From positions 1,488,001 to 1,552,000 of the forward strand of contig JADNYV010000001.1 in the NCBI GenBank assembly GCA_015501055.1: a stretch of DNA of 64,000 bases. The letters run 5' to 3'. This stretch comes from Mucidula mucida. Taxonomy: Eukaryota > Basidiomycota > Agaricomycetes > Agaricales > Physalacriaceae. The notes under the pieces are model-generated. The model worked only from the letters and a program-made list of their open reading frames with translations. It did no database searches and was not told where the DNA came from. Below, piece by piece: positions 36,006-47,599 of this stretch. The translations under genes and the position numbers were made by a program. Position 1 is the stretch's first letter. Every line of letters begins with the position of its first letter.

Positions 36006-37624
36006 CTACATCCCCGGTGTCGGCGTCCATCGAATTCTCTTCATATCTCTCTCCTTTGGCTGTGATGTTGCCCAACCGGATGCCCTTTCCATTGCCTCTG
36101 CTCGCCTTGACGCAAGAGCGCCCATTGTTGTCCTGTCCAACAACCGTTTAGCAGCTGGTGTAAGATTCCCTGCAGCCTCTGATCGTCTCGGTGTCCACGA
36201 TGGCGGTGGCATCGATCCTTTCCGTCCTGGCATTGGTGTCAGACCAGGTGTTCGTACACCCAATAGCGTGGCTTTCGCCCGCAAGCTCTTAGAAGCATTG
36301 TTGGAGAGCTTGTGCGATATCCGCTCTCGTTTCGAAGGCACAGGGAGGTGAAAGGGCGTGTTGGGAGGCGGCAGATTCGCATCCTCACTCTGAGAAATGA
36401 TCCGAGGCGTGGCGTTTAGTGTTCCCCATGTCATGAGCTCTTTAACAGCAGTCGGCCCAAGCTCCGAAGCGGTAGGAGAAGGTAGATTGGGGACCAGTTT
36501 GAACTTGCTGCTTCCGGGTGAACGAGGATGATCTATGTGTAACAGTCAATAAAGTTGAAAACAGCAAGGTAGGACGGCGGCCTACAAGGAGTGCCTTGAA
36601 TAGCAGCGTCAATTCTACTTCGAGTAGGACTCGGCGGAGCAGACAACTGGTGCGGCCCGTCATCCTGTTCAGACAGCCGCGTGCTGTTGTATTTAATAAC
36701 CTTTACATCTGCCGGTTTAGTGTCAACAGTCGGTGGTTTATAGTAGGGTGTTTCGTCTGCATCGGGAGAGAACATTAGAGCATTCCGAGCCTAGTCCTAA
36801 GGTTGAATATGGTTCCATAATTCGAAAAGACGAATGAATACCTTGAATTTCCATCCATCCATGCCTGCGTGGCGAGGCTCTTTGAGAGGCGCCATGACAT
36901 CGGTGATTTCCTCTTTCTCCAATTTCGACATCACAGCAACAGCCTTCTCTTTGCCTTTGCCCTTTTCATCGTCTTCGACGTCGCCTATAAGGCCAGCAAC
37001 AGTAGGCTGACTCGCAGGCTCTATCAGAATGCGCTCCCTCACACCTGGCCGGGCGCTGCTACCCGACGGACCCTCCAGCAACATCTGGTCTCTCGAAGCC
37101 GTAACAAGCAAGTTCTTATCCGCCACCCTCTTTTGTGCATCCCAGGCCCATCCCCACTTGTCCTTGCGCGCCTGATTCTCGCTATCCAGAATGTCCGTAA
37201 AGCTGGAATTGTCTTCCGAGGTATAACGCGCCTGGAAAGAGTCGAGGCTGAGAGTGTCGTCGTAGCGCGCCCGCTTCAGTGGAGGCTGACCGCGCACGGA
37301 CATGGGGGTATCAAAAGGCCGTCCACCAGATACATAGGGTGTCTCCATCGGCGTGGCCATGGGCATGACATGTGAGCGAGGGCCACGGATAGGCGTCTCA
37401 TTAAGCTGCTCGATGCGGCGCACTGAGGCTGAGATGAGGTGTGGATCCCGACTATCCAAAGCATCCAAGTATCCATTGGTCGCATCCAAGTGAACGAGGG
37501 AAGGGAAAAAGTCGCGTGCAATAATATGGGACAGCGCAGCCGTGTATTCGTCCTCATCAAGCACGACTTGTTGGTTAAGCGACCGTTCCGGAGTCGTGTT
37601 TGAGCTAGATGCCTCGGACAACAT
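36006..37624 (-). CDS. ESS2: ESS2/DGCR14 splicing-associated protein
   Basis: Exons 37624-36842, 36790-36586, 36532-36006, 504 aa. ESS2 (Es2, DGCR14) is a nuclear protein found with the catalytic spliceosome. Diagnostic blocks: VLDEDEYTAALSHIIARDFF, PSLVHLDATNGYLDAL, TSEDNSSFTDILDSENQARK with DKWGWAWDAQ, KARNALMFSPDADETPYYK (formed across intron 1), SRIDAAIQGTPYHPRSPG (across intron 2), GPTAVKELMTWGTLNATP, and a C-terminal part with LGVRTPGLTPMPGRKG and TPAAKRLLDRTTMG. The ATG at 37624 starts MLSEASSSN; the frame extends upstream only through TTG. All junctions are in phase. Confidence 0.92.
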
Positions 37625-37878
37625 GATGGTCAAGAGTCAAGTTTAATCTTACGTCATGATAATAGTGTCATATTACACCCTCTACTGGTAAAAGTACTCT
37701 AAGAGTATCGACGCTTCGGTAGTGCTAGTACGAATACGAAAGGGTATTATAGAATGTTAGCGGGTACTACCGGACGTTTTGGAAAGAAGAAAATAAGTAA
37801 AGATCGTCGGCAAAAATACAGTTGCTATCCAGGCGAAGGGGAAAAAGTACTCGGAATTAATAGCCAAAAAAACACATA

Positions 37879-39975
37879 TCATGTTACACTCCTTCCATAC
37901 GTCCCAGCCGAGCTCCCAGACCGCGGTCGCAGGTCCTTGACCCGTAGAGTCGTGTCTGCTGCGTCGCTTCCCCGTCTTGAAGGAGCACCACCGCTGCCTC
38001 CACTCGGTCGCCCAATACGGCTTTGAGCTAACGAAGTCGAGGTAGAGCTCGTCGGTAACCTAGATGAGCTCCGCATCGTAACATTCAACGGAAGCCCTGA
38101 CGGTAGACTGGGTAGAGCTTTGGCGATCTCCGTCTTGGCACTGCTGGACGCAGGTCGTGGTTTATGAACATCGGAAGGTGAGGCAGTACTTGCGCCTAGA
38201 GAAGAGCGTTTGGGTTGGATATAGGAAGTTGAAGCGGGCCCGTAGAGCGTTTCTGGCCTGGAAGCCCTGAATACGAGCCGCTAGAAGGAAGTGGAAGAAA
38301 TGTTGGGGTTGAAGGGCGGGAAGTCGTGGATGAACTCCACGTCGACGCGGAGGTGGCAGACAATCTGGAGTGGGGACGCTTGATACCAGAGGTTGCAGAA
38401 GTAGAAGTAGTTGATAATGACGACAGTTTGCTCGAGGCATACGACGTCGGAGAAGACGACGTGGACGCCATGCCTCGTTGGGAGGTTGACCTCGAAGGGC
38501 TGGACAAACGTCGCTCATCTTTCCGCGGCGATGGCGAGTCCTCCATGATGAGAACCCAGCCCGAAGAGTCTCCGCTCTTTTGTCCCTGTCCTTATCACTG
38601 TCCTGGCTTCGCTTGGACTCGGAGCTCTTGCGGGACAACGGATTCTCCCAGCTGGATCTCGCCATCATGGATTTATTGAATGTTGGAGAAGGATCGAGGA
38701 GGAGAGTAGGTGTACCGATCGGACGAGGCGCATTACTACCCATGCGCAGACGCGGAACACGAGTGTGTATCTTTTGTTCCAGAGTCTTGACTCTTGCGCG
38801 CATTTCAGTAACCATTTGCACGCCTTTGCTCTTGGAAGCGGTGCTAGTAGTGGAGCTTGCCACGGATGGTTTACGTGTGACAGGCGACGGACGGTTCTGC
38901 GGTGTTCTGGGTGTTGACGAGTAAGGAGATGGTATGGCCGAGGACCTTGGGATACCGTTTGGTGAGAGACCAGCCCTTTGAAGGAGAATGGATTGGCCGG
39001 TAGTGCGCGACGGTGTAGGCTTTCTAGGAGTAAGCTCTTCGTCCAAAAGTAGACTGTCCGTGCTAGGGTCGAGATCTGACAACTGCAGATCGGCAGGAGG
39101 TGGCGTATTGAGGAGGTCGTCATTGGAGATTGTGGGAGTGTTGTGGGTTGACGACTCGGATGAATGCGAGGAATGGGTGGAGGACGCGGACGAGTCTGGA
39201 GATGCAGTAGCTGCAGCCAGAAGCTGGTCCTTGAGTGCAGATATTTCTGCATTGGCATCTATCATATGATTAGAGGCAATGACTAGGGCAAATACAAATT
39301 AGATACCTCGCAGCTCGTCCTTGAACCGTTGACATTGCTCTTCCAAGTTTGCTTTATCGAGCAACTCGTGTTCCAGAAGAATCTTTTCCTCAAGAGCCCG
39401 AGAATACTTGGCCTCGATATCCGCAAGACTCGACGACACTGCTCGCTCTGTCCGCTCCAAGTCGTCATTCCCCATTTCGAGCTCACGGAGCTGGACTTTA
39501 ATCTGCTGATGATCCTGGCGTAGCTTATCAAGCTCGCGTTGCAGAGAAGTGGTCGTCGTGTTGTGATTAGTCTGAAGCGACATGAATTTGTTCTAATTAG
39601 AGATTAGCAGTCGAATGGCTCCAGGGGACCAAAGACGCACCTTCCATTCATCTCGCTCAACCTCAGCCTTGGCCACCTTGATCTTCAAGTCCTGCTGCGC
39701 CTTCTCCGTCCTCGCAAGCTCATTCTCCAGTTCTGCCTCCAATTCCTTACTGGCCCCGTGGAAATCGTCCAATTCAGCCCTTGTCTCTGCAAGCATATCG
39801 GCCATCTTGTATGGTGATTGTGTTAAAACATTGCGAATTTTAGGAATGGGAGGTGAGGGGGAGCCGAGGTGGAGAGGGAAGGGAGAACGTTCGGATAAGA
39901 ATATGAACACATTGACAAATCAAATACCGTTACCTCATTGTACTTTTCGCGCCAGTCTGTAGAGGAATCGTCCAT
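37879..39975 (-). CDS. nudE: NudE-family dynein regulator (two one-base frameshifts)
   Basis: Exons 39975-39934, 39805-39641, 39592-39307, 39258-37879, about 624 aa. NudE links Lis1 to dynein and acts in nuclear migration. The N-terminal coiled coil is clear (MDDSSTDWREKYNE, then RAELDDFHGASKELEAELEN, LRELEMGNDDLERTERAVSS), and the late block SSGWVLIMEDSPSP is typical. Reaching that block needs a one-base correction near 38574, and the C-terminal PASTSYIQPKRSSL, KTEIAKALPSLPSGLP and SRIGRPSGG part needs another between about 38240 and 38285. Exon 4 is two bases short of what the phase requires, which matches two single deletions. The 128-nt first intron is unusually long for this window. The exact site of the second break is uncertain because of low complexity. 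Confidence 0.8.
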
Positions 39976-40204
39976 TTTGTATCCGTCAGTGCTTCCGGGC
40001 ACTGGAACGAGACTTGAGGAGAACCGGGGTGAGGAGTTGCTCGTAGAAGGCAAGCTGTGGTAACCGTAAATGTCATTTCCAAATGTGGATTTGTGACTGT
40101 AGTCTGTCACACGACTTTGACCATCTATGGACTGTTGCGTCTACGTGAAGATTACGGCGGACAAGTATCATTTGTGTGCACATTTCTAGTACAAAGCATC
40201 GATT

Positions 40205-41030
40205 CTACAGATCATCCGGCTTCGCGCACTTTCTCTTTTCAAGTTGACCAGTCTTTGTGCATCGCATTGAAATCCAAGAAACGGGCTCAAGCGTCGCACC
40301 AGCTATGACCGAATATGTGAATGGGAATAATCTAAATGTATCGGTGCTTACCTGCACTAGTGGCAAAGATTACCCCGACTGATAGCGAAAATGGATGAGT
40401 ATAAACAGAGGTCGCTCAGGAAGAGGACTCACGATCGTTACGAGCAGTGGTGATAAAATAACTACGCGCATCTCCTAGCGATATCTGGCCGAATGTAAGC
40501 ATATCAAGAAAATGCAAGCCTGGATTCACCTACCACCTGCCCACGAACGCCGTCCCCGCCTGTGAAACTTTGGATTTAGCTCCACGGATGCTAAGAAACG
40601 GAGAACAAACCACGAAAACAATCGGAGATCTTAACCTTGTCCTTTTCTGTGGCTCTCACATCCTGAACACGTATAACTCCCGTAAATTCTTCTCCTACAG
40701 GTAAAGGAACACCATCCACCACTGATATTGATAGCAACGCTTGTATGGGGGATAACCGAGTGACTGATCCGAGCACTATCGAGTTTGGGGCTGGTGGATG
40801 CGGTTTTACGCGAGAGATTATCAAAGTCTGCAGGAGAGAACAGAGCGAGCCATCTTTGGGTAAACCGAAGTCAAGACAGCGAGAGAAAAGACCGACAGAG
40901 CCATCGTAGTGGGGAGAGCCAATAAGACCGGCCCGCACCTGGCCGTCTTTGGTGTATATACCACGACCGAGACGAGGAACAGGACCCTTGGGAAGTGGGA
41001 TAGGCTGTCCAGGAAGCACACAGTCAGCAT
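40205..41030 (-). CDS. CSL4: Exosome subunit CSL4 (one-base frameshift near start)
   Basis: Exons 41030-40897, 40827-40611, 40559-40534, 40484-40433, 40378-40352, 40302-40205, 184 aa. Csl4 caps the RNA exosome with an S1-type RNA-binding domain and a small zinc-ribbon-like tail. Matching blocks: LPGQPIPLPKGPVPRLG, GIYTKDGQVRAGLIGSP, SIVLGSVTRLSPIQALLSIS, EEFTGVIRVQDVRATEKDKV, GQVISLGDARSYFITTARND and EPVSWISMRCTKTG. The ATG at 41030 is one base out of frame with the LPGQPIP block (near 41020), and exon 1 is one base short of phase. Exons 3-5 are small (26, 52 and 27 nt). The 69-nt intron 40828-40896 is stopless and in frame, but removing it restores family spacing. Confidence 0.88.
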
Positions 41031-41169
41031 GATAATTGTGATAACGGAAAGGAGCAGGGCCAAATGGGTATAAACGCTTTGGGGGGCCAGTGTCCCGATT
41101 TGGGCGTCGCGAGATTTACCGAATCCACAAAATTGACGACCTTTCTCTACCCTCATCTCCAGTCTCGCC

Positions 41170-42773
41170 ATGGCCACATCTGTTGCTCGCATCTTTGCGC
41201 GTCGTACGTGTTGTTCACGTTATTTCAGGCGTTGTTGCCGACTAGTAGCGCTTTCCAGGCTTCCATGTCTCTGCACGGAGACACGCGTTGTCGCCATTCA
41301 ACATGCCTGCAATGAGTCCAACCATGACGGAGGGTGGGGTCGCCTCCTGGAAGGTCAAGGAGGGTGATTCATTTGCTTCCGGAGATGTCCTCCTCGAAGT
41401 TGTCAGTCTTTGCAATATTTTTTTCACGACGCCAGATATTGACTCCCCAATGCGTAGGAAACGGATAAAGCTACTATTGACGTAGAAGCTCAGGACGACG
41501 GTATTTTGGCTAAAATCATTGTATGTCTGACCTATACTTCATTCGCGTCGTCCATATTGACGCATCACCTAGGCCGCCGATGGCACGAAGGGTGTTCTGG
41601 TCGGTGCACCCATCGCCATCATTGGCGAGGAAGGCGACGACCTCTCTGGAGCCTCGGAAGCTGCTGCAAAAGCTACATCTTCTTCTGAGAAGCCCAAAGA
41701 GACGCCAGCAGCAGAAGAGCCGTCTAAATCCGCTGCACCAAAGTCCGAACCCGCTCCCAAGACCGAAACGAGGGCCGACCTTCCCTCCGGTGACCGCATC
41801 TTTGCATCCCCCATTGCGAAAAAGATTGCTTTGGAACGCGGCATCCCACTCTCAAAGATCAAGGGCACTGGTCCTGAGGGTCGCATCATTCGCGACGACG
41901 TTGAAAAATACCAGCCAACCGCCGCGCCGGCTGCCAACGTCCCCGCTCCCCCACCTGCAGGCGCTCTTCCTGACTATGTTGACACCCCAGTCTCGAACAT
42001 GCGCAAGACTATGGTACTCGCTTGGCTCAATCCAAGCAAGAACTCCCTCATTACTACGTCACGGTCGACATCAAAATGGACAAGGTGCTCAAATTACGCG
42101 AGGTATTCAACAAGACGCTGGCAGACAAGGACAAGGGCGCCAAGTTGAGCGTCAACGATTTCATCGTGAAAGCCGTCTCCTGTGCTCTTTCCGACGTTCC
42201 AGAGGCCAACTCTGCCTGGCTGGGAGAGGTCATCCGAACGTTTGTTCTTGTTTCCTATTCTCAGTTCCTTTTTGCTGAATATTTCATGCAGATACAAGAA
42301 AGCCGATATCTCTGTTGCTGTCGCGACCCCGACCGGGTTAATAACGCCCATCATCAAGGACGTCGGCTCAAAAGGTCTGGCGACGATATCTGCCGAGGCA
42401 AAGGCTCTCGCCAAGAAGGCTCGCGATGGTAAATTGGCACCCCAGGAATACCAGGTGAGCATGACGCGTTCGCGCGTTGTTTAGTCTATTAATTGCCATG
42501 TAGGGTGGTACTTTCACCATTTCCAACCTCGGAATGTTTGACGTATCGCACTTTACTGCAATCATCAACACTCCCCAGTCGTGTATTTTGGCCGTTGGAT
42601 CCACACAACCTACCCTCGTGCCTGCTCCCGAGGAAGAACGTGGATTCAAGACTGCGAACATCATGAAGGCCACGTTGAGCTCTGACCACAGAACTGTTGA
42701 CGGAGCGGTTGCAGCAAGATGGTTGTCTGCCTTCAAAGGATACCTCGAGAATCCTCTTACCTTTATGCTGTAG
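41170..42773 (+). CDS. LAT1: Pyruvate dehydrogenase E2, dihydrolipoyl acetyltransferase (one-base frameshift)
   Basis: Exons 41170-41203, 41259-41401, 41458-41520, 41573-42239, 42292-42454, 42504-42773, 446 aa. The E2 core of mitochondrial pyruvate dehydrogenase passes the acetyl group from E1 to CoA on a lipoyl arm. A mitochondrial presequence ([19 protein letters not shown]) leads to [20 protein letters not shown] and the lipoylated lysine in [11 protein letters not shown], then an Ala/Pro/Lys linker, the E1/E3-binding domain [20 protein letters not shown], and the catalytic domain ending with the [15 protein letters not shown] histidine. Near 42012, MRKT is followed by a frame change before [15 protein letters not shown]; exon 4 is one base short of phase. 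It shares a 139-bp divergent promoter region with CSL4, and its lipoylation would come from the LIP5 product. Confidence 0.93.
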
Positions 42774-42921
42774 ATTCGTCGGGTTGCTTATAGACTACTG
42801 ATTTTTACCCACTAAATTACTTGACTCAAGTTATTCCATGCACTCATCAGGTTCAGAGAGCCATGTGTTCAGGGTTGTCAACAAGTCAGTTAAGCAGAGA
42901 CCCCGCTCTCTTCAGCCCACC

Positions 42922-44737
42922 ATGGCTTCATCTGGACGCCTTGATGACGCTCAGTTCTTTGCAGCGCTATCCAGACGTTACGCTGACGCTGCAGAGGAGG
43001 TTGCATATCTCAAGACGCAGATATCGACACTGGAGCGGGAGGTAAAGTCGCGTAGAATACGTTCCAGGGCGCCGTATTGACCTCCGCTAGCGCGACGGCT
43101 ACCGTGATCTCTGCAATGAACGAGAGCTTCGATCATCGACATCTCGAGAACCTGCTACTCAGGATTTACAAACCGTGGGGGCCGCTCTTGAAAGGGCAAA
43201 GGAGGAATATGGCAAGCTGAAGCAAGAGGTGCGCTCTTAGTTCTGGCCTTCGCGTTCGGTACTAGCTGAAGACGTTCGTTGACAGGCCAAGGTCGCTCAG
43301 GACAATGTCGTCTCTCTTCAGGCAGAGAACGACATATTGGACAAAGACTTGGCTATCTCACGCGCGGAATGTCGCGTTCTTTCTGCCAATCTTGATGAAG
43401 CTCGACAAGCTCGCGTCGCTCTCGAGGAATGCGTAAGTTGCAATTATGTATGCGCGAGCTTCATTCATCTATTCCTAGTGCGCAGCTCTTAAACTGAAGT
43501 GAAGTCAGTTTTGGAGAACGCGAACAAGACAGTCCCCCCTCGCCAGATACGCGAGATGCAGAGGTATCTTTCATCTATCGTTCGTCTACGGGCAAAGATA
43601 ATAGCATCTGGAAGATCAAGACTCTTCAAGAAGAACTGGCTCGCGAGAAGGCTGCAAATACCGAGTTGAGGCGCAGGAGCCTTGACAAATCGATGTTGAA
43701 CACCGTTACTAGTAGTCTGCAGGCTGCCAGTGTACGTCTCAACGTCTATCCGTGTAATTTGCAGTCACATTCTTTCACAGACATCTCTCCGCAGGCGAAC
43801 GGAAAGTCAACCCAGTCTGGGCTTGCGGCGGCTATCCTCTCGACTCAGCGATGTCAGCCAGAAGCAGCTGCTTCCTCCCCCAGCGGAACAGCCAGCTCAT
43901 CCCGCTGCCATTACCCCAAGCCCGTCATATGTAACCCCCATTCCAGATGAACGACAGAAGGAGCTAAACCGCCTTCCCCGTTTCGAATGGAAGCGGTCTT
44001 CTAGCTACATCGACGCGACATTCAATCGCAAGTTCCTGGCAGATCAGATTGGCGGAAACTCTCAGTCCTTGATTGCCAAGTAAACAGTTCCCCCCGTGGA
44101 TGAATTCGATGCTGATTGCTATTACTGGTAGAGTGAAGAATCAGAAGAACCTTGCTTTTTTTGCAGGTATCGACAAGTATTTGTGTCCGAACTTGGATCA
44201 GAATCCGTGGTGCCCTACGGTCCCCGGCCAGCATGGTTATATGTTTGTTGGGCTAGGTATGGAATGCGATACCTTCCTCACTCCGGAGCGGTGTACGCTC
44301 TTTTTAGGCCAGAAGCGAGATAGTCGGGCAGCGGGCCGCTTCCAGTATCTTGGGGAATACATCGCACAGCGTGTGGACGCCTTGACACTCGACGAATGGA
44401 ATACGCTTTCTCCTGAGGTACGATTCTCTTCCCGTGTTGGTTCCGGTATCAACGTCTCATGCCTCCATAGATGAAGGAACCGTATTGCGAGACCACGTTC
44501 AACAAGAGCAAGGATCTGGGTTCAGCAAAGGAGATCAGAGCCAAGTACGATTCTGGTCAGTTGAGAGTGCCTTGCGTTCGCTTGCAATGCGTAGGCTTCG
44601 AAGACTATGTCCAAGAGACTCTTGCCAAGACTTGTAGAAAGTCCCGGCCAAGCATAGTTTCTTCACCACCCAAGAAGCGGCAGCGCGACGTGCATGACGA
44701 AGGTGGTCGCCATCGCAAAATGCCTTCTCTCCCTTGA
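42922..44737 (+). CDS. Coiled-coil protein with DUF6697-like C-terminal domain (one-base frameshift)
   Basis: Exons 42922-43041, 43091-43228, 43286-43432, 43479-43563, 43605-43731, 43781-44079, 44132-44417, 44471-44737, about 489 aa. The first half is a heptad-rich coil (MASSGRLDDAQFFAALSRRY, AEEVAYLKTQISTLEREV, NDILDKDLAISRAE type). The second half has RFEWKRSSSYIDATFNRKFL, PTVPGQHGYMFVGLG, FLGQKRDSRAAGRFQYLGEY and DALTLDEWNTLSPE, a layout I associate with basidiomycete DUF6697 proteins. Near 43491 CTTAAACTG runs into a stop; one extra A restores a continuous coil (LKTEVKSVLENANK) and the phase. An in-frame ATG at 42838 could start a longer form. The 41-nt intron 43564-43604 is shorter than usual. 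Function unknown. Confidence 0.7.
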
Positions 44738-44878
44738 TTTTTTTTCATTTACTCATTGCTATCCTGCTAATACATCTTGCTGTCCGACGTGTAAAACCGC
44801 GTGAACATATGAGTCGATCCAAGGCATGCACAATAATATAAAGGCAAGTATCAAGACAACAACAGATCACGAATCTGT

Positions 44879-47488
44879 TCAATCGACCACAACCTCCTCT
44901 ATAGTTTCAATCTCCTCTTCAACCCAAACCTCGATCTCTTCCTTTGCAGTACCAGCATCAGTATCAGCCTCAGTTATCTGCTTCTGGCCACGCAGCTCCA
45001 CAAGATCCTTTTGACAACGCGCGCGCCATGCATTCCACTCGTCGACCAAGCGCTTACGGTGCGCAAGCAATTCAGCATTGACAGTAAGATGCTCCTTTGC
45101 ATCCTCTTCGTCAAAGACGCGACTGTACTCTTTCAAATTCTTGCGAACTTGGCGCTGTTGCTCTTTTGAGAGCAAGGTACGAGGTCTCGGGCGCCAGATA
45201 AACTGCTTGAAGCGGTCTTGGATCTGCTTCACGAGCTCCTGGCCTTTGAAATCCCAGATGGCATATCCGTTTTCCAACTGCCGGATTGTTTAGATGCACG
45301 CCCGCTAGCACTTGAAGAATACGCTTACTGTATGCGTCCACGCGCTAGCACTGGTGGCAAGATACCGACCACTTGGATCCCATTCAACATCTGTGACGCC
45401 ATAATGGTCTGATGTGCCGAGCAGTTGAATACCGGTGCCCCAGTCCTGACCCTCTCGGCGTGTATCGTCAAGGCTGAAATCCAAATCCCAGAACTCCAAC
45501 TCTGACTTGCTGGAGGAACCAACTGTAGCAAGAATAACGTGGCGACCGCGAGGCGACCAGCGAATTACATTGCTAGTACGGTTCGGGAGGGTTCCTAAAA
45601 AGCATTACATGAATAATACCGTTCGTGTGATGTGAGGGACTTACGGAGAAGCTTAAAGTCGTTCTTTCCCCTCTCCAGTTGATAGAAGCTGACATCGGTC
45701 TTGATGGTGATTCCAGGTCCAGGATTGCCGAGATTAGGATCGTTTGTCGAAACGATAGCAAACCGCTCTCCTTTGGGCTCCCAGGCAAACTCAGTCACGG
45801 TGTCTAATAAAAGTTGAATACATGCCCACAACGTGAAAGAATGCGTGACTAACCTTTTAGCTCTACCACTTCAACAGGATAGTCTTTTTCACGAACTCGG
45901 AATATCTCAAGGTTACAGAAGATGGACTTCTTGGTTTTCGTGTGGCGATCGACTTTGACACAGAGGAAGTCCCCTTGGTTCTGCCAATAAAGTTTACACT
46001 GGGGTGTAAAATGACCGGTCAGCAACGATTTTGATAGAGGTTGATGACATACCTCCGTCACATTGAACAAGTTTTTCTGTCGCAGAATAGTCCGACTGGG
46101 GAACGCGAGAAGAGTAACGCGCGCCGGCTGATTGGCGACTTCAGGTGTCCAGTAGGCTAACATATTTTCGCGTTGTTTCTTGCTAGCTGTTTTGCCACTG
46201 CTACTAGCTGCAGCGTCTTTTTCGGCGTCGTCCTTATCCTTATCACCTTGAGGACACCATTCAAAATCGACGACACCTTCAATTTTGATACTCTTCTTGT
46301 CCTGTAGAGTCATGCTTGGGAGTTCGTAGACACTGATCATTTGGTCGGGAACGACTCGAGCGACGTATTTATCGTCGGGACTCCATTTGAGTGCCGGCAG
46401 CTGCATTTGTTTTTTCGCTCCCGACTCTCCATCATGGTTTGTTGAGAATGTACGCAGAAGGAAGCCAGACTTGATATCCCAGACAGCAACGTTATTACCT
46501 TCGTCGTCCGGAGAAAAGTACTGTGAACCTTGAATGGCGCCTTCTGGAACGACGATTGGTTCGTTGGACCAGGTGACGAGATATTGTTCACAGGTGAAAA
46601 GTCGAACAGTTTGACAAGAGGATGCGCAAAGCGTTGCTGATCCTTAAAAGACGGTCCACCCCAGAGCCGTACTCCCTGTCGGTGAATGGTTCCTATGTAG
46701 GTCCCAAGTGGAGACCACGCGACGTAGAAAAAATCTTTCCAAGACTTGATGATAGCGCTGGTCAACGAGACAGAAGGAAGTATAGGCAAAACATACCGGT
46801 GTATGCGCTACCTCGCATTGCGAGGGCTTGCCGTGCCACCAGATTTCAACTTCATCTCCGCGGAAAGTCACATACTGATCCCGTCCTTGAGGATCCGCCA
46901 ACCACGCACGTAAATGTTCCTGCGTTACAGTTAGACTGTATACAAGGCTTTGTGTACAACGACATACGCGGGGAGCATATTCCTCAGTTTCCGGAGGGAC
47001 ATAGGTCTCTTCAAGGTTGGCGTATCGCTCGATGTCAGCAAATTTGTTTACTTTGAAGCTGTGCTTTGCGTCGAAAGGATGGTTGTGCATTGTCACCAAC
47101 GCAAGGTTGGCATCGTCAGCAGAGCGAAAATCGATGAATGCAAATCTGGAGAAAATCTGAGCGGCTTTCCAACATAGAGCAGTAGCGGCGCACCCTTTGC
47201 TTTTGCCGATTGATTCATCCCATGGAACGAAGATATCATCGGGTTTTATTGGGCAGCCCTTCTTTGTGAATTCCTTGGCGACTTTTGCAAGTAATTTTTC
47301 CAGCTTGGATTTATCGATAACGGGTATCCATCTACCACCAGAGTGTTGTCCAACCCATCGTCGTATTCGACTCGATATCTATTTTCTCCAGGATTTAGTA
47401 GCGTTTTGGGGGTTGAGGACATGACATACTTGGCGTCAATGTCGGAGAAGTCGATATCCTCATTCGCATCAATGCTTGAGGTGGCCAT
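44879..47488 (-). CDS. PRT1: Translation initiation factor eIF3 subunit b (two one-base frameshifts)
   Basis: Exons 47488-47430, 47378-47194, 47145-46968, 46919-46797, 46744-46053, 45998-45854, 45803-45645, 45594-45329, 45277-44879, 735 aa. eIF3b is the scaffold of eIF3 and contacts the 40S subunit. An N-terminal RRM ([42 protein letters not shown]) is followed by a beta-propeller ([67 protein letters not shown]) and the C-terminal helix region ([20 protein letters not shown]). Frame changes occur near 47327 (after VVDG) and near 46593 (after DFSP); exons 2 and 5 are each one base short of phase. Two introns (46920-46967 and 45999-46052) are stopless multiples of three. It is divergent from the Sls1-like gene. 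Confidence 0.93.
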
Positions 47489-47599
47489 TTTGGAGGACTG
47501 GACGGCAGCTGGATGAGTTGGAAAAAGGTGCAGCTGTTTGTGACGGTTTCCGCTTCCGAGGCAGCCGCATTTCTATTGATGCCGGCACAACTTGTCTTC

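Noticed and set aside
38162..39265. Single 367-aa frame as the complete nudE end
   Set aside because: Its last third is Arg/Leu-rich nonsense, while the SSGWVLIMEDSPSP block lies in the next frame; the frame is open by chance.
41569..41937. 122-aa open frame on the minus strand within the E2 gene
   Set aside because: Antisense of the Ala/Pro/Lys linker; composition artefact.
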